Shown here: in pieces, positions 26,894 to 36,775 of the stretch
Position numbering within the stretch: the first letter of the stretch is position 1
How the letters are laid out: the number at the start of each line of letters is the position of its first letter
NCBI RefSeq assembly: GCF_018263905.1
Contig: NZ_JAAFZU010000030.1
Coordinates: forward strand, 107,263 to 171,262
Direction of reading: 5' to 3'
DNA: 64,000 nucleotides
Source of the DNA: Loktanella sp. SALINAS62
GTDB taxonomy: Bacteria; Pseudomonadota; Alphaproteobacteria; Rhodobacterales; Rhodobacteraceae
Translations under genes and position numbers: made by a program
The notes under the pieces: model-generated
What the model was told of the DNA's origin: nothing
The model's input: only the letters and a program-made list of their open reading frames with translations
The model's database searches: none

Positions 26894-27792
26894 AGTGCAA
26901 TCGTCCGCACGGGCATTGTGGTATCGGGCGCCTCCGCCCCCACCACAACCAGTTCAACAGCATCCATCACCTGCGCGAACCAGACGGCCAAGGCGGTCGC
27001 GTCACCGGGGTCGGCGGCAGGGCGGTCATGCGTATCCAGCACGATCTTGGACGGCGCCCAGACGCAGATCTGCCCGTTCTTCATTGCCCAGTCCAGTTCG
27101 GTGCGTGTTCCCACGACCTGACACCGCGGATCGCGCGCGGCCAGCGTCCAGGCGTTCTGTTCAATCGCCAGCAGGTCGATCCGGCGCTGTGCCAAGGGAT
27201 GGACGGCCACAGGCGCAGTCTGGTCAGGCGCGCCCACACAGACGATGACGGGTGTGCCGTCCGCGCCCGCATCGTCGATGTGCCTGGCGACGTTCATGCC
27301 CGCGATTGCCGCATTGGACAGGAATACAATCCGCGGATGCGGCACATCGGCATGATCCTGTGCGGCGGTATGTTCGCCATCGCGCCGGCGCATGATTTCA
27401 ACACCCAGCGCATAGGGTCCGCGATCCAGCTTTTCGATCCGCACAAAAACCCGTTGCGCCTGCGGTTCGATCAGGATGCGTTCCGCGACCCGGGCGGCCA
27501 GCGTTTCCAGCAGGTTGATCCGGTCGACGCCCAGCTCGGCCTGAATGCCTTCGGTCACGCGGTCATAGGACAGGATGCGATCCACATCATCGTCGATCGG
27601 ACCGGTCAGCGGCAGCACCTCGACCACGACGTTGAAGCGGATACGCTGCAAATGGCCGCGTTCCTGCTGAAACGCGCCGATTTCGACCTCGACCACGTAA
27701 TCGCGCACAGAAATGCGGTCATAAGGAATGTCCGAACTTGCCGCTGCCCGTTCGGATGGATGGGCAAAAGCCAGTCTGATATCGTCGCTCAT
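26890..27792 (-). CDS. folB: Dihydroneopterin aldolase fused to an amino-acid-kinase-like domain
   Basis: The first 125 residues are a FolB domain (DRISVRDYVVEVEIGAFQQE and LLETLAARVAERIL), which splits dihydroneopterin to hydroxymethyl-dihydropterin. Residues about 130-300 form a second domain. It has a Rossmann-like start (RIVFLSNAAIAGMNVARHI) and, near the end, KIVLDTHDRP followed by DATALAVWFAQVMDAVELVV, which resembles the substrate/nucleotide half of the amino-acid-kinase fold. I start at the ATG at 27792 rather than the GTG two codons upstream. The stop overlaps folP. What the second domain does is not known. Confidence 0.8.
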   Translation of the reverse strand: MSDDIRLAFAHPSERAAASSDIPYDRISVRDYVVEVEIGAFQQERGHLQRIRFNVVVEVLPLTGPIDDDVDRILSYDRVTEGIQAELGVDRINLLETLAARVAERILIEPQAQRVFVRIEKLDRGPYALGVEIMRRRDGEHTAAQDHADVPHPRIVFLSNAAIAGMNVARHIDDAGADGTPVIVCVGAPDQTAPVAVHPLAQRRIDLLAIEQNAWTLAARDPRCQVVGTRTELDWAMKNGQICVWAPSKIVLDTHDRPAADPGDATALAVWFAQVMDAVELVVVGAEAPDTTMPVRTIAL

Positions 27793-27855
27793 GGTCACGC
27801 CCCACAGTTGTCACTGCGGCATAGCCGCCATGGGCCGTGATGCCAATACTGTAGC

Positions 27856-28527
27856 TTAGCGCGATGCCTGACGGGTCGGCTGACGATAAAAGTGATGCGC
27901 ACCAAAGCTGGCGACACGGGGAAAGCGCTGCGCCCAAGACGGATTGACCGCACGGGTGTGGTAGTGCGTCGCGCCCTGTGTCAGACGCCGCGGCAGGCCG
28001 TCGATCAGCAGCTTTGCAACCTTGCCGACACGGCTGAACGCGGTACGATTGCCGATCGCATCCGAATGGCCATCACAGGTCCACGTGAACTGACAGGCAT
28101 ACTTGCGCCCGGTCCCCTGATGGACGACGCCACAGATGCTGTTGGGATAGGATCCCGAATCGACCCGGTTCATGATGACTTCGCCCACGGCGAACACGCC
28201 CATGATGTCTTCGCCGCGCGCTTCGTGGTATAATGCTTCTGACAGGCACTGCCATTCCGACCCGCCCGATGGCGCGGTCATGGTGGAAATGAACGCTTCT
28301 GACACGGCGGTATCACCGTCAGGTAGCGGCGACGCATCACGGCGGGCGCTTTCGGGCAATGCCGTCAGCGCAGACAATCGTGTATCCGGAACCATGGCCA
28401 GCGCTTCGCGTTCTTCGCCCAACAGCGCCCCCAGACGCGCGGCCAGAACTTCATCGGCAGCGGCAGAGGTGGTACAGGTTATCGCAACAATGGCAGCCGT
28501 CACAGCGGTCCGGAACAAATGCGTCAT
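27856..28527 (-). CDS. Cell wall hydrolase (SleB family)
   Basis: This 223-residue secreted protein has a signal peptide (MTHLFRTAVTAAIVAITCTT, cleavage near AAA-DE) and a C-terminal SleB/Hydrolase_2 domain. The catalytic glutamate lies in SEALYHEARGE, followed by VGEVIMNRVDS and the QFTWTCDGHSD and THYHTRAVNPSWA motifs. SleB-type enzymes are lytic transglycosylases acting on peptidoglycan in the periplasm. Two cysteine pairs may form disulfides. It sits 63 bases upstream of folB on the same strand, without obvious functional tie. Confidence 0.9.
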   Translation of the reverse strand: MTHLFRTAVTAAIVAITCTTSAAADEVLAARLGALLGEEREALAMVPDTRLSALTALPESARRDASPLPDGDTAVSEAFISTMTAPSGGSEWQCLSEALYHEARGEDIMGVFAVGEVIMNRVDSGSYPNSICGVVHQGTGRKYACQFTWTCDGHSDAIGNRTAFSRVGKVAKLLIDGLPRRLTQGATHYHTRAVNPSWAQRFPRVASFGAHHFYRQPTRQASR

Positions 28528-28681
28528 GGTCTTCCTCGGCAGGATACGCGGTCGGCTCCGCGCTAGCGGGGATCAACTAGCCGAGCTTGACGCATCCGTA
28601 AACCCAGACGCCCCGACCAGCGCCTGATCGGCAGATTCACGCCCCTTTTATTTTTTACCTTTTAGAAACAAGCGCTTAAAA

Positions 28682-31246
28682 TCAGTCCAAATGAAGGGTG
28701 GGACGCGTCACCGTGTCTTCCAGCGTCAGCTGTGCGGCAGACAGTCGCGCCGCAGGCACCCGAAATGGCGAACAGGACACATAATCGAATCCCTGCGCAC
28801 GGCAAAATCCGATGGCTGCACGGGTACCACCGTGTTCACCGCAGATCGAAACCACGACGTCGGGCTTGGCCGCGCGGCCACGCGTAGCACCGATTGACAA
28901 CAGTTCCCCGACGCCGTCCAGATCAAGGGTATGGAATGGATCTTCGGGGTAAACACCCTGCTGCACATAGGCCGACATGAACCGCCCCGCGTCATCGCGC
29001 GACAGGCCATAGGTCATCTGCGTCAGGTCGTTTGTGCCGAATGAAAGGAAATCGGTAAACTGCGCGATGTCACCGGCGCGCAACGCAGCGCGCGGGGTTT
29101 CGACCATGACACCCAGCTTGAAATCGAAATCCACACCCGATTCGCCGCGCACTTCAGCAGCGATCAGGTCAATGCGGGACTTGATTAACTCGACCTCTCG
29201 CTTGGCACTGATCAGCGGGATCATGATTTCCGGTTGCACCGTCAGGCCGCGCTGGGATGCACGCGCCGTCGCCTCGAATATGGCGCGCGCCTGCATTTCA
29301 TAGATTTCGGGGACCACGATTCCCTGCCGCACGCCGCGCATCCCCAGCATCGGGTTATATTCGCTTAGCGCCTGCACCCGTTCGACCACCACGGACAGTG
29401 GTAAGGCCAGCTGTTCAGCCAGATCACGCTGCCCCGATTTGTCATAGGGCAGAAATTCGTGCAGCGGCATGTCGAACAGGCGGATGCATACGGGCCGCCC
29501 TTCCATGATGCCGAACAGCGCCTCGAAATCGTCGCGTTGCATCGGCAGCAACCGGTCCAGCACCGCGCGTCTGTCATCGGGCGTTTCGGCAAAGATCATT
29601 TCGCGCATGACGCCGATCCGGTCGCCTTCGAAAAACATATGTTCCGTCCGGCACAGCCCGATGCCTTCGGCGGCAAAGTTGCGGGCGGTCTGCGCGTCCT
29701 TGGGCGTGTCGGCATTGGCACGCACGCCAATATCGCGCACCGCATCGGCCCATGACAGCAGGGTCTGGAACGTATCGTCAAGCGCGGCTTCCAGCATGTC
29801 GGGTGCCCCGGCCAGCACGGTGCCGGTCGTGCCGTCCACCGTGATGATATCGCCCACGTTGAACCGCCGCCCGCCCGGCGCCTGCACCCAACCCGCCTTG
29901 CGGTCGATCAACAGATCGGACGCGCCGACGACACAGGGCACACCCAGCCCGCGTCCGATCACTGCGGCATGGCTGGTCACACCGCCCCGCATGGTCAGCA
30001 CGGCCTGCGCTGCATGCATGCCGCGAATATCCTCTGGCGTGGTTTCACGGCGCACCAGCACACAGGCTTCGCCCCGCGCGGCGCTGGCCTGTGCCTCGTT
30101 AGCGCTCAGCACGATGCGACCGCTGGCAGCGCCCGGACTGGCGGCGATTCCGCGTGCGATCACGTCGCGGACAGCCGTGGGATCGACCTGACGATGCAGC
30201 AGTTCGGACAGGGCCGATGGCGGCACGCGCATGATCGCTTCTTCGCGCGGAATGATGCCGTCGGACGCAAGTGCGACCGCAATGCGCACCAGCGCGCGGC
30301 TTGATCGGGGAACGCGCACCGCATCCAGAATATGCAATTCGTTGTTTTCGATTGTAAATTCGATCTGCATCTCTTCGCGCAGACGGTGCCGGGCGATGTC
30401 ACCCAGCGCCACCAACTGCGCAAAGATATCGGGTGCGATGTCCTGTAATGCAGGTCCGCGCGGGTCGGTGGTCAGATACAGCGCACCGTCATGTCGCAGC
30501 GCATCACGTCCCTGACTTTGGCTGCGATAGCGCCCCCGTACCAGCGGCAGACCGGTGTCTTCGTCGACAAAATGGATCAGCCCGGTGCCGCTTTCGCCCT
30601 TGCCGACGCTCAGCGCCAGTTCCTGCACGACCAATCCCAGCCCCGCATCAATCGGCGCGCCCTTGGCTTCGCGCAGCAGCCGTGCCGTCGTGCCGTCCCA
30701 TGCCCGCGCCATCGACCGCAGGACTTCTTTCAACTGGGTGCGCACATCCTGCGGAAACGGCTCATCGGCTTCCACCTCATAGGAATCGAGTGCGGCGCGC
30801 AGCGCGTCGGCGTTGTTCAAATGTGGAAAATCGAACGCTTCCGGGTCCAGACGGGCCACGTGGACGGCATAACTTTGCACAAATCGAAGATAGAGGTGGT
30901 TTGCCTCTGCCTCTCCGATACGGTCGGCAAGGCCCGGCAGGCAAGCGTCATTCATCCCGATATTCAGGATCGCCCCCGGTCCGCCCCAGTCAGGGTCCTG
31001 ACTGGACGGTCGTACCGACAGCAAAGGTGTGTCACCGAACGGCGCAAGCATGGCACCGATGTCCGGCAGCTGCCCCTTTGCCACGCGCAGCACCGCATCA
31101 AACGACAGTGCCACCGTTGTCGGCACCGGCATATCCAGCCGGATCAGGCGTTGCAGGCATTTGGCCCGCCCCCCGTGAACATCCGCAGACATCCGCGCGG
31201 TCGGCGTGATCAATGTCACATCGTCGATGGGGGCGTATTGCTGCAC
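28682..31246 (-). CDS. PPDK-like PEP-utilising enzyme with altered ATP-grasp domain
   Basis: This 854-residue protein has the domain order of pyruvate, phosphate dikinase. The central phospho-carrier histidine is present (TMRGGVTSHAAVIGRGLG, His426). The C-terminal TIM barrel is intact, with SFGTNDLTQMTYGLSRDD and CGEHGG carrying the catalytic cysteine, then DYVSCSPFRVP. The first 350 residues, however, differ from PPDK at nucleotide contacts: LGGKGA becomes HGGRAK, the DMQDIEF block loses its acidic residue (EEMQIEF), and LQTR becomes LDAV. It may still be a dikinase, or use other chemistry. The start is a GTG with AAGGA 8 bases upstream. Next to glyS, as in relatives. Confidence 0.8.
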   Translation of the reverse strand: MQQYAPIDDVTLITPTARMSADVHGGRAKCLQRLIRLDMPVPTTVALSFDAVLRVAKGQLPDIGAMLAPFGDTPLLSVRPSSQDPDWGGPGAILNIGMNDACLPGLADRIGEAEANHLYLRFVQSYAVHVARLDPEAFDFPHLNNADALRAALDSYEVEADEPFPQDVRTQLKEVLRSMARAWDGTTARLLREAKGAPIDAGLGLVVQELALSVGKGESGTGLIHFVDEDTGLPLVRGRYRSQSQGRDALRHDGALYLTTDPRGPALQDIAPDIFAQLVALGDIARHRLREEMQIEFTIENNELHILDAVRVPRSSRALVRIAVALASDGIIPREEAIMRVPPSALSELLHRQVDPTAVRDVIARGIAASPGAASGRIVLSANEAQASAARGEACVLVRRETTPEDIRGMHAAQAVLTMRGGVTSHAAVIGRGLGVPCVVGASDLLIDRKAGWVQAPGGRRFNVGDIITVDGTTGTVLAGAPDMLEAALDDTFQTLLSWADAVRDIGVRANADTPKDAQTARNFAAEGIGLCRTEHMFFEGDRIGVMREMIFAETPDDRRAVLDRLLPMQRDDFEALFGIMEGRPVCIRLFDMPLHEFLPYDKSGQRDLAEQLALPLSVVVERVQALSEYNPMLGMRGVRQGIVVPEIYEMQARAIFEATARASQRGLTVQPEIMIPLISAKREVELIKSRIDLIAAEVRGESGVDFDFKLGVMVETPRAALRAGDIAQFTDFLSFGTNDLTQMTYGLSRDDAGRFMSAYVQQGVYPEDPFHTLDLDGVGELLSIGATRGRAAKPDVVVSICGEHGGTRAAIGFCRAQGFDYVSCSPFRVPAARLSAAQLTLEDTVTRPTLHLD

Positions 31247-31335
31247 TGCGGCATCCTTTCGTCACTGCAGCATATGGGGTGCCTGCCCAACCTGTAAAGG
31301 CGCGCGTGGCAGTTAGCCGTCAACGACAGGCAAGA

Positions 31336-33384
31336 TCACCCCGCAATCCGGGTCAAATCCGCCACGGACAAACAGGTTTCGCGGATACGCGACAACAGGT
31401 TCAGGCGGTTACGCCGCACCACGGTCGATTCCGCGTTCACCTGCACATCGGTAAAAAACGCATCAATCGGCGCGCGCAAATCCGCCATTGCGGACATGGC
31501 CGCGCCAAAATCCTCTGCCGTCATCGCCGGTCCGATCTTTGCATCCGCAGCATCAAGCGCGTCGAACAACGCCATTTCCGCGCCTGCTTCTGCAAACTTG
31601 CGGTCGGCACCATAGGAATATTCGACGCCGTCCTTGTCTTCGGCCTGCGTCAGAATGTTGTTCGCCCGCTTGAACCCCTGAATCAGGTTTTCCCCGTCGT
31701 CCGTGTCCAGCGTCGCCTGCAACGCCCGCGCCCGTTTGACCAAAAGCGTCAGATCATCATTCCCCGGCATCGCAATGCAGGCGTCGATGACGTCGTGCCG
31801 AATGCCTTGATCCTTGAGGTAGACCTTCAGGCGGTCGTGGAAGAAGGAAAGCAGGTTTTCCGACCAATCAGAATCCCCCAATGTCGCCGCCAGCGGCAAC
31901 CGCAGCTCATTCTCCAGCACCAGCCGGATTACGCCCAATGCGGCGCGGCGCAGCGCGAACGGATCTTTGGACCCCGTTGGCTTCTCATCAATCGCCCAAA
32001 AGCCGGTCAGCGTGTCCAGCTTGTCGGCCAGCGCCACGGTCACGGATACGGGGGCGGTCGGCACGTCGTCGGACGGGCCCAGCGGTTGATAATGTTCCTG
32101 TGCGGCGGCGGCGACGGCTTCGGATTTGCCCGCCTCGGCGGCGTAATACCGACCCATCAACCCCTGCAATTCGGGGAATTCGTAAACCATTTCCGACGAC
32201 AGATCGGCCTTGGCAAGCTTGGCCGCCTCTTCTGCCGCGTCCGCATCAGCGCCGACCACCGGGGCCAGTTCGCGGGCGAGTGCGGCGATCCGTTCGATCC
32301 GGTCACGCTGGCTGCCCAGCTTGTTGTGGAACGTGACATCCGACAGGCTGTCCAGCCACGGCTGCATGCCCGCCTTTGCGACCCGCAAATCATTGTCCCA
32401 AAAGAATTTTGCATCCGCCAACCGCGCCGACAGCACCTTTTGGTTGCCGGCCAAAATCGTGGCGCCGTCGTCCGCCGTTTCGATATTGGCGACCGTCACG
32501 AACCGTTCGATGCGTCCCGTTTTCGGGTTGCGTACGGAAAAGAACTTTTGATGTTCCTTCATAGAGGTTTGCAGCACCTCTGGCGGCAGATCCAGAAACT
32601 GGTCGTCGATCCGGCCCAGCAGCACAACGGGCCATTCGACCAGCCCCGCCACCTCTGCCAGCAGACTGCGGTCCTCGACCAGTTCCAGCCCATTCGCAAA
32701 CGCCTGACTGGACGCGTCATTCCAAACCGTATCGGCACGTTCATCCGCCCGCATTATGACGCGCGCACGCTTTAGCTTCGCCTCGTAATCATCGAAAGAC
32801 ACGACAGAAAATGCATCCGGCGCCATGAACCTGTGGCCCCGCGTAGTGTTGCCAGCGGTGATGCCATCGACGTCAAACGGCACGGTCCGCGCGCCTTCTT
32901 CATCGGTCAGGATGCACAGGATCGATTGCAAGGGGCGCACCCAGCGCAGATTACCCGCCCCCCAGCGCATCGATTTGGGCCAGGGAAAGTTGCGGATCGT
33001 GGTGTCCAGAACCTCTGCCACGATGTCGTCTGCAGCGCGTCCGGGCTTTTCGATCACCGCGAAATAGACCTGCCCCTTTTTGTCGTCGCGCACTTCTAGC
33101 TGGTCCAGCGTCAACCCGGTGGACCGCAGAAATCCGTCGACGGCGGGCTGCGGTGCGCCGACCTTTGGGCCTTTGCGTTCTTCGCGCACGGCACGGCTTT
33201 CGGTGGTCAGGTCTTCGACAGACAGCGTCAGGCGGCGCGGCGTGGCAAAAGCGGCGGCCGACGCATAGGTCAGCCCCGCATCCACAAGCCCGTCGGTGAC
33301 CCGTTTTTTCAGGTCCGCCGCAGCCTGCGTCTGCATCCGCGCCGGAATTTCTTCGGAGAACAGCTCTATCAATAGGTCAGACAT
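31336..33384 (-). CDS. glyS: Glycine-tRNA ligase beta subunit
   Basis: This 682-residue subunit works with GlyQ in an alpha2beta2 enzyme that charges tRNA-Gly. The N-terminal ELFSEEIPARMQ motif and the C-terminal DALR-like anticodon-binding region (VDAFFTDVQVNAESTVVRRN-type segment, here within the last 90 residues) fit the family. An HD-like domain near TLTGFWAIDEKPTGSKDPFA is also visible. Length is normal. The ATG overlaps the stop of the small DUF6446 gene (ATGA), so the whole gly cluster is translationally coupled. Confidence 0.97.
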   Translation of the reverse strand: MSDLLIELFSEEIPARMQTQAAADLKKRVTDGLVDAGLTYASAAAFATPRRLTLSVEDLTTESRAVREERKGPKVGAPQPAVDGFLRSTGLTLDQLEVRDDKKGQVYFAVIEKPGRAADDIVAEVLDTTIRNFPWPKSMRWGAGNLRWVRPLQSILCILTDEEGARTVPFDVDGITAGNTTRGHRFMAPDAFSVVSFDDYEAKLKRARVIMRADERADTVWNDASSQAFANGLELVEDRSLLAEVAGLVEWPVVLLGRIDDQFLDLPPEVLQTSMKEHQKFFSVRNPKTGRIERFVTVANIETADDGATILAGNQKVLSARLADAKFFWDNDLRVAKAGMQPWLDSLSDVTFHNKLGSQRDRIERIAALARELAPVVGADADAAEEAAKLAKADLSSEMVYEFPELQGLMGRYYAAEAGKSEAVAAAAQEHYQPLGPSDDVPTAPVSVTVALADKLDTLTGFWAIDEKPTGSKDPFALRRAALGVIRLVLENELRLPLAATLGDSDWSENLLSFFHDRLKVYLKDQGIRHDVIDACIAMPGNDDLTLLVKRARALQATLDTDDGENLIQGFKRANNILTQAEDKDGVEYSYGADRKFAEAGAEMALFDALDAADAKIGPAMTAEDFGAAMSAMADLRAPIDAFFTDVQVNAESTVVRRNRLNLLSRIRETCLSVADLTRIAG

Positions 33385-33911
33385 CAGCGGGTGCTTTCTG
33401 GCGGCGGTGGGCAGTTTTCGGGGGCGGGGTTGCCGTCAAACACGACCTCGCCGCAGGCGTTGATCTGGTGCCAGGCAAAGGCACGGCCATCGTCATAGAC
33501 CGCAACAATGCGGTCGATGCCGTAAACGACATCTTTCTGGCCCATGAACCCCAAGGCTGTGCCAGATTCAAGATCGGCCCCGATCTGGCGGGCGTCGAAA
33601 CAATCGAACCAGTCCGGCGCGACGCGCGGTTCCGCGTCATCCACGATCTGGTAGGTTTCGGTCATCATCGCCAGCGAGGTCGGCATGTCAAAGCACGCCC
33701 GATACCGCAGCGGGCTGGATTCGCTATCGATGCCTTTGAAGTTTTCGAACATCAGCGGTTCCGCTTCACCCGAAACAAGCGAGACAAATTGCACATTTCC
33801 AGCATCCGGCGGCACCTCTTCGTAATAGGCATAGACCTGAAGGTAATACAGGGCGATGCCTGCGATCAGCGCGATGAACACCATAACTCCTATCAGTATG
33901 CGGGCGATCAT
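33384..33911 (-). CDS. DUF6446 family small membrane-anchored protein
   Basis: This 175-residue protein has one N-terminal helix (residues 3-24, [20 protein letters not shown] in part) and a soluble C-terminal domain with four cysteines (in YRACFD, FDCFD, NACGE and NCPPP). It looks like the DUF6446 family, proteins found between glyQ and glyS in many Rhodobacteraceae. The soluble part is predicted to lie outside the cytoplasm, which is odd for a gene inside a tRNA-synthetase cluster. It is coupled at both ends by ATGA overlaps. The role is unknown. Confidence 0.75.
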   Translation of the reverse strand: MIARILIGVMVFIALIAGIALYYLQVYAYYEEVPPDAGNVQFVSLVSGEAEPLMFENFKGIDSESSPLRYRACFDMPTSLAMMTETYQIVDDAEPRVAPDWFDCFDARQIGADLESGTALGFMGQKDVVYGIDRIVAVYDDGRAFAWHQINACGEVVFDGNPAPENCPPPPESTR

Positions 33912-34828
33912 GTGGCAGCACCACCAGCGGCGGTCTGGACAAAGGCATCAGCGCAGGCTTTTGCCAGCGTCCGCACGCGCCCGATATAGGCCTGACGTTC
34001 GGTCACCGATATCACGCCCCGCGCGTCCAGCAGGTTGAACAGATGGCTGGCCTTGATCGCCTGATCATAGGCGGGATGGGCCATGACGATATGCTTGCCG
34101 GTCTTTGGGTCAACCGCGGGTTCGGCCAGAATACGGCCGCATTCAGCTTCGGCGTCCTTGAAATGCTGCAACAGCGTATCGGTATGGGCCACGTCGAAAT
34201 TCCAGCGCGCATATTCCTGTTCGGTCTGCAGGAACACATCGCCATAGGTCAGCGCAATCGCGGCATCGGGATCGTTGAATGGCATGTCCATCACGTGATC
34301 GACGCCCAGCACATACATCGCCAGCCGTTCCAGACCGTATGTCAGCTCCCCCGATACAGGGCGGCAATCGTGGCCGCCGACCTGCTGGAAATAGGTGAAC
34401 TGGCTGACTTCCATGCCATCGCACCACACTTCCCAGCCCAGACCCCATGCGCCAAGCGTCGGGCTTTCCCAGTCGTCTTCGACGAACCGGATATCGTGCA
34501 ACGACGCATCGACCCCAATCGCCGCAAGCGACCCCAGATACAGGTCCTGCAGGTTGGGCGGGCTGGGTTTGATCAACACCTGATACTGGTAATAATGCTG
34601 TAGCCGGTTGGGGTTTTCGCCGTAACGCCCATCTGTCGGACGGCGCGACGGCTGCACATAGGCCGCAGCCCAGGCGTTCGGCCCCAGCGCGCGCAGCGTC
34701 GTTGCCGGGTGAAAGGTCCCGGCGCCCACTTCCATGTCGTAGGGTTGCATGATCGCGCAGCCCTGCCCCGCCCAATACGTCTGAAGCCGCAAGATGATGT
34801 CCTGAAAACTGCGCGGTGTATCGGCCAT
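33908..34828 (-). CDS. glyQ: Glycine-tRNA ligase alpha subunit
   Basis: This 306-residue catalytic subunit holds the class II synthetase core of glycyl-tRNA synthetase. Motifs include [18 protein letters not shown] at the start, [12 protein letters not shown], the class II motif 2 region [20 protein letters not shown] in part, and DRMAMYVLG-like [11 protein letters not shown]. It binds glycine and ATP and pairs with GlyS. A clear AGAGGG ribosome site precedes the ATG. It is the first gene of the cluster. Confidence 0.97.
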   Translation of the reverse strand: MADTPRSFQDIILRLQTYWAGQGCAIMQPYDMEVGAGTFHPATTLRALGPNAWAAAYVQPSRRPTDGRYGENPNRLQHYYQYQVLIKPSPPNLQDLYLGSLAAIGVDASLHDIRFVEDDWESPTLGAWGLGWEVWCDGMEVSQFTYFQQVGGHDCRPVSGELTYGLERLAMYVLGVDHVMDMPFNDPDAAIALTYGDVFLQTEQEYARWNFDVAHTDTLLQHFKDAEAECGRILAEPAVDPKTGKHIVMAHPAYDQAIKASHLFNLLDARGVISVTERQAYIGRVRTLAKACADAFVQTAAGGAAT

Positions 34829-34997
34829 GGTGCCCTCTTGACTAGCTGCGTCGGTGAATAGGCGGCTGGGGCCAAAGGGTCAATCAGGTCACAGCCGACC
34901 AGAGCGATGGCAGACACGTCGAATTGTGCTGCATCTATCGTTGCGTCTGCTAGAAGCCCACAGCAGCGTTTTCAGACAAGATCATAAGGGCCCGCCG

Positions 34998-36740
34998 ATG
35001 TTCAGATGTAGTGTTACCGCCGTATTCGGGGCTGCGCTGGCAACCACCGCCCTGCCCGCCTTGGCGCAAGACGCTCTTTGGATCCAGTTGGAAGCACAGC
35101 CCAGCATCGATGCCGCCATGACACGGGCGCAACGCTACGATGCCGGGCAGGATAACGTCGCCGCATTCAATCTGGGTGGGCGTTGGAACGCCGTGGTGAT
35201 CGGCCCCTTTGACAGCCGCACGCAGGCCAACGACGTGCTGCGCGACCTGCGCCGGTCGGGGATCGCCCCGACCGATGCTTTTTTGACCGATGGCGCGCGT
35301 TTTGCCAGCCAGTTCTATCCCGAACCGGGGGCGACGGCCGCAGTACCTGCCCCACAGGATGCGCCCAGTGACGCAGCCCCCGCAGCCGTGGTGATCGACA
35401 CGCCGGCAATCCAGCCCGACGAAACCGTGCAGGAAGCACGCGTTTCCGAACAATCGCTGTCCCAGTCGGACAAGGAAGCGTTGCAAATCGCGCTGAACTG
35501 GGCCGGTTTTTATGACGCAGCCATCGACGGCGCATTCGGGCGCGGCACACGCAGCGCTATGGAAGCATGGCAGTTGGCGAACGGATATGCGCCCACGGGT
35601 GTCCTGACGACAGCCCAGCGCAGCGCCCTGATCGGCGCATACAATGCGGTGCTGGACGGCATGAATCTGCAACTGGTGCGCGACAATGCCGCAGGGATCG
35701 AAATGAAAATCCCGACCGGCGTGGTATCATTTGTCGAATACGAACCGCCCTTTGCCCGGTACGGCCCGAAATCCGATGATTTGAACGCGCAGGTTCTGAT
35801 GATTTCGCAACAAGGCGACCAGAACCGCCTGTTCGGGCTGTACGAGATCCTTCAGACCCTTGCGATCGTCCCGATGGACGGCGAACGCCAGCGCGGTGAT
35901 ACCAGCTTTGAAATCAATGCCACCGGTGCCAAGGTCGAAACCTATGTCACGGCACGGCTGGACGACGGTCAGATCAAAGGATTTGCACTGGTCTGGCCTG
36001 CAGACGACACGGCCCGGTTTACCCGCATCCGCGATGAAATGCGCGACAGCTTTACCGCCGTGGATGGTGTGCTGGACCCCGCGTTGGCCCGGACAGAAGA
36101 TCAGGCCATTGATCTGGTCGCGGGGCTTGCCGTGCGCAAACCCAGCCAATCGCAGGCAGGGTTTTACATCACCAACGACGGAACCGTGCTGACCGCAGCA
36201 GCCGCCTTGGACAATTGTGAAGAAATCACGCTGAACGGGGCCGAACCTGCCACGATGCTGACCCGCGATGCCGATCTGAATCTGGCCGTGCTACAACCCA
36301 CCAAAAACCTGTCACCGCAATCAGTGGCCCAGTTCCAGACGCAGGTGCCACGCCTGCAATCGGAAATTGCCGTCGCGGGCTATCCGTTCGGGGGTGTGCT
36401 GTCCGCCCCGACGCTGACCTTTGGCCGGCTGTCCGATATTCGCGGGCTGAACGGCGAAGAAGACATCAAACGCCTGACCATCACCACCCGCCCCGGCGAC
36501 ACGGGCGGCCCGGTTTTCGACAACAGCGGGGCGGTGCTGGGCATGTTGCTGCCGCGCGCGACGGGTACCGGACAGGTCTTGCCGGCGGATGTCAGCTTTC
36601 TGGTCGATGCCGAAACGATCAAGGTGTTTCTGGACCGCGCCGGGATCACCGCCCAGACCACGGACACACTGACGTTCATGGCACCCGAAACCCTGACGTC
36701 GCTGGCGGCCGAAAACACAGTTCTGGTCAGTTGCTGGTAA
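34998..36740 (+). CDS. Secreted SPOR/PG-binding protein with degenerate trypsin-like domain (pseudoprotease)
   Basis: This 580-residue exported protein has a signal peptide (MFRCSVTAVFGAALATTA, cleavage near ALAQ), a SPOR-like domain (about 25-105), a PG_binding_1 domain (about 155-217, with GFYDAAIDGAFGRGTRSAME) and a C-terminal trypsin-like fold (about 380-560). In that fold the catalytic positions look replaced: the histidine by alanine (TAAAALDNC, 402), the aspartate by asparagine (LNLAVL, 428) and the serine by threonine (GDTGGPVF, 502). It would therefore bind peptidoglycan and perhaps a partner without cutting. A Cys pair (DNC, VSCW) remains. The ATG at 34998 precedes the signal peptide; a longer upstream frame is rejected. 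Confidence 0.82.
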   Translation: MFRCSVTAVFGAALATTALPALAQDALWIQLEAQPSIDAAMTRAQRYDAGQDNVAAFNLGGRWNAVVIGPFDSRTQANDVLRDLRRSGIAPTDAFLTDGARFASQFYPEPGATAAVPAPQDAPSDAAPAAVVIDTPAIQPDETVQEARVSEQSLSQSDKEALQIALNWAGFYDAAIDGAFGRGTRSAMEAWQLANGYAPTGVLTTAQRSALIGAYNAVLDGMNLQLVRDNAAGIEMKIPTGVVSFVEYEPPFARYGPKSDDLNAQVLMISQQGDQNRLFGLYEILQTLAIVPMDGERQRGDTSFEINATGAKVETYVTARLDDGQIKGFALVWPADDTARFTRIRDEMRDSFTAVDGVLDPALARTEDQAIDLVAGLAVRKPSQSQAGFYITNDGTVLTAAAALDNCEEITLNGAEPATMLTRDADLNLAVLQPTKNLSPQSVAQFQTQVPRLQSEIAVAGYPFGGVLSAPTLTFGRLSDIRGLNGEEDIKRLTITTRPGDTGGPVFDNSGAVLGMLLPRATGTGQVLPADVSFLVDAETIKVFLDRAGITAQTTDTLTFMAPETLTSLAAENTVLVSCW

Positions 36741-36775
36741 TCAGACCCGCCAAAAGCGCGCGCTGATATCGCCAC

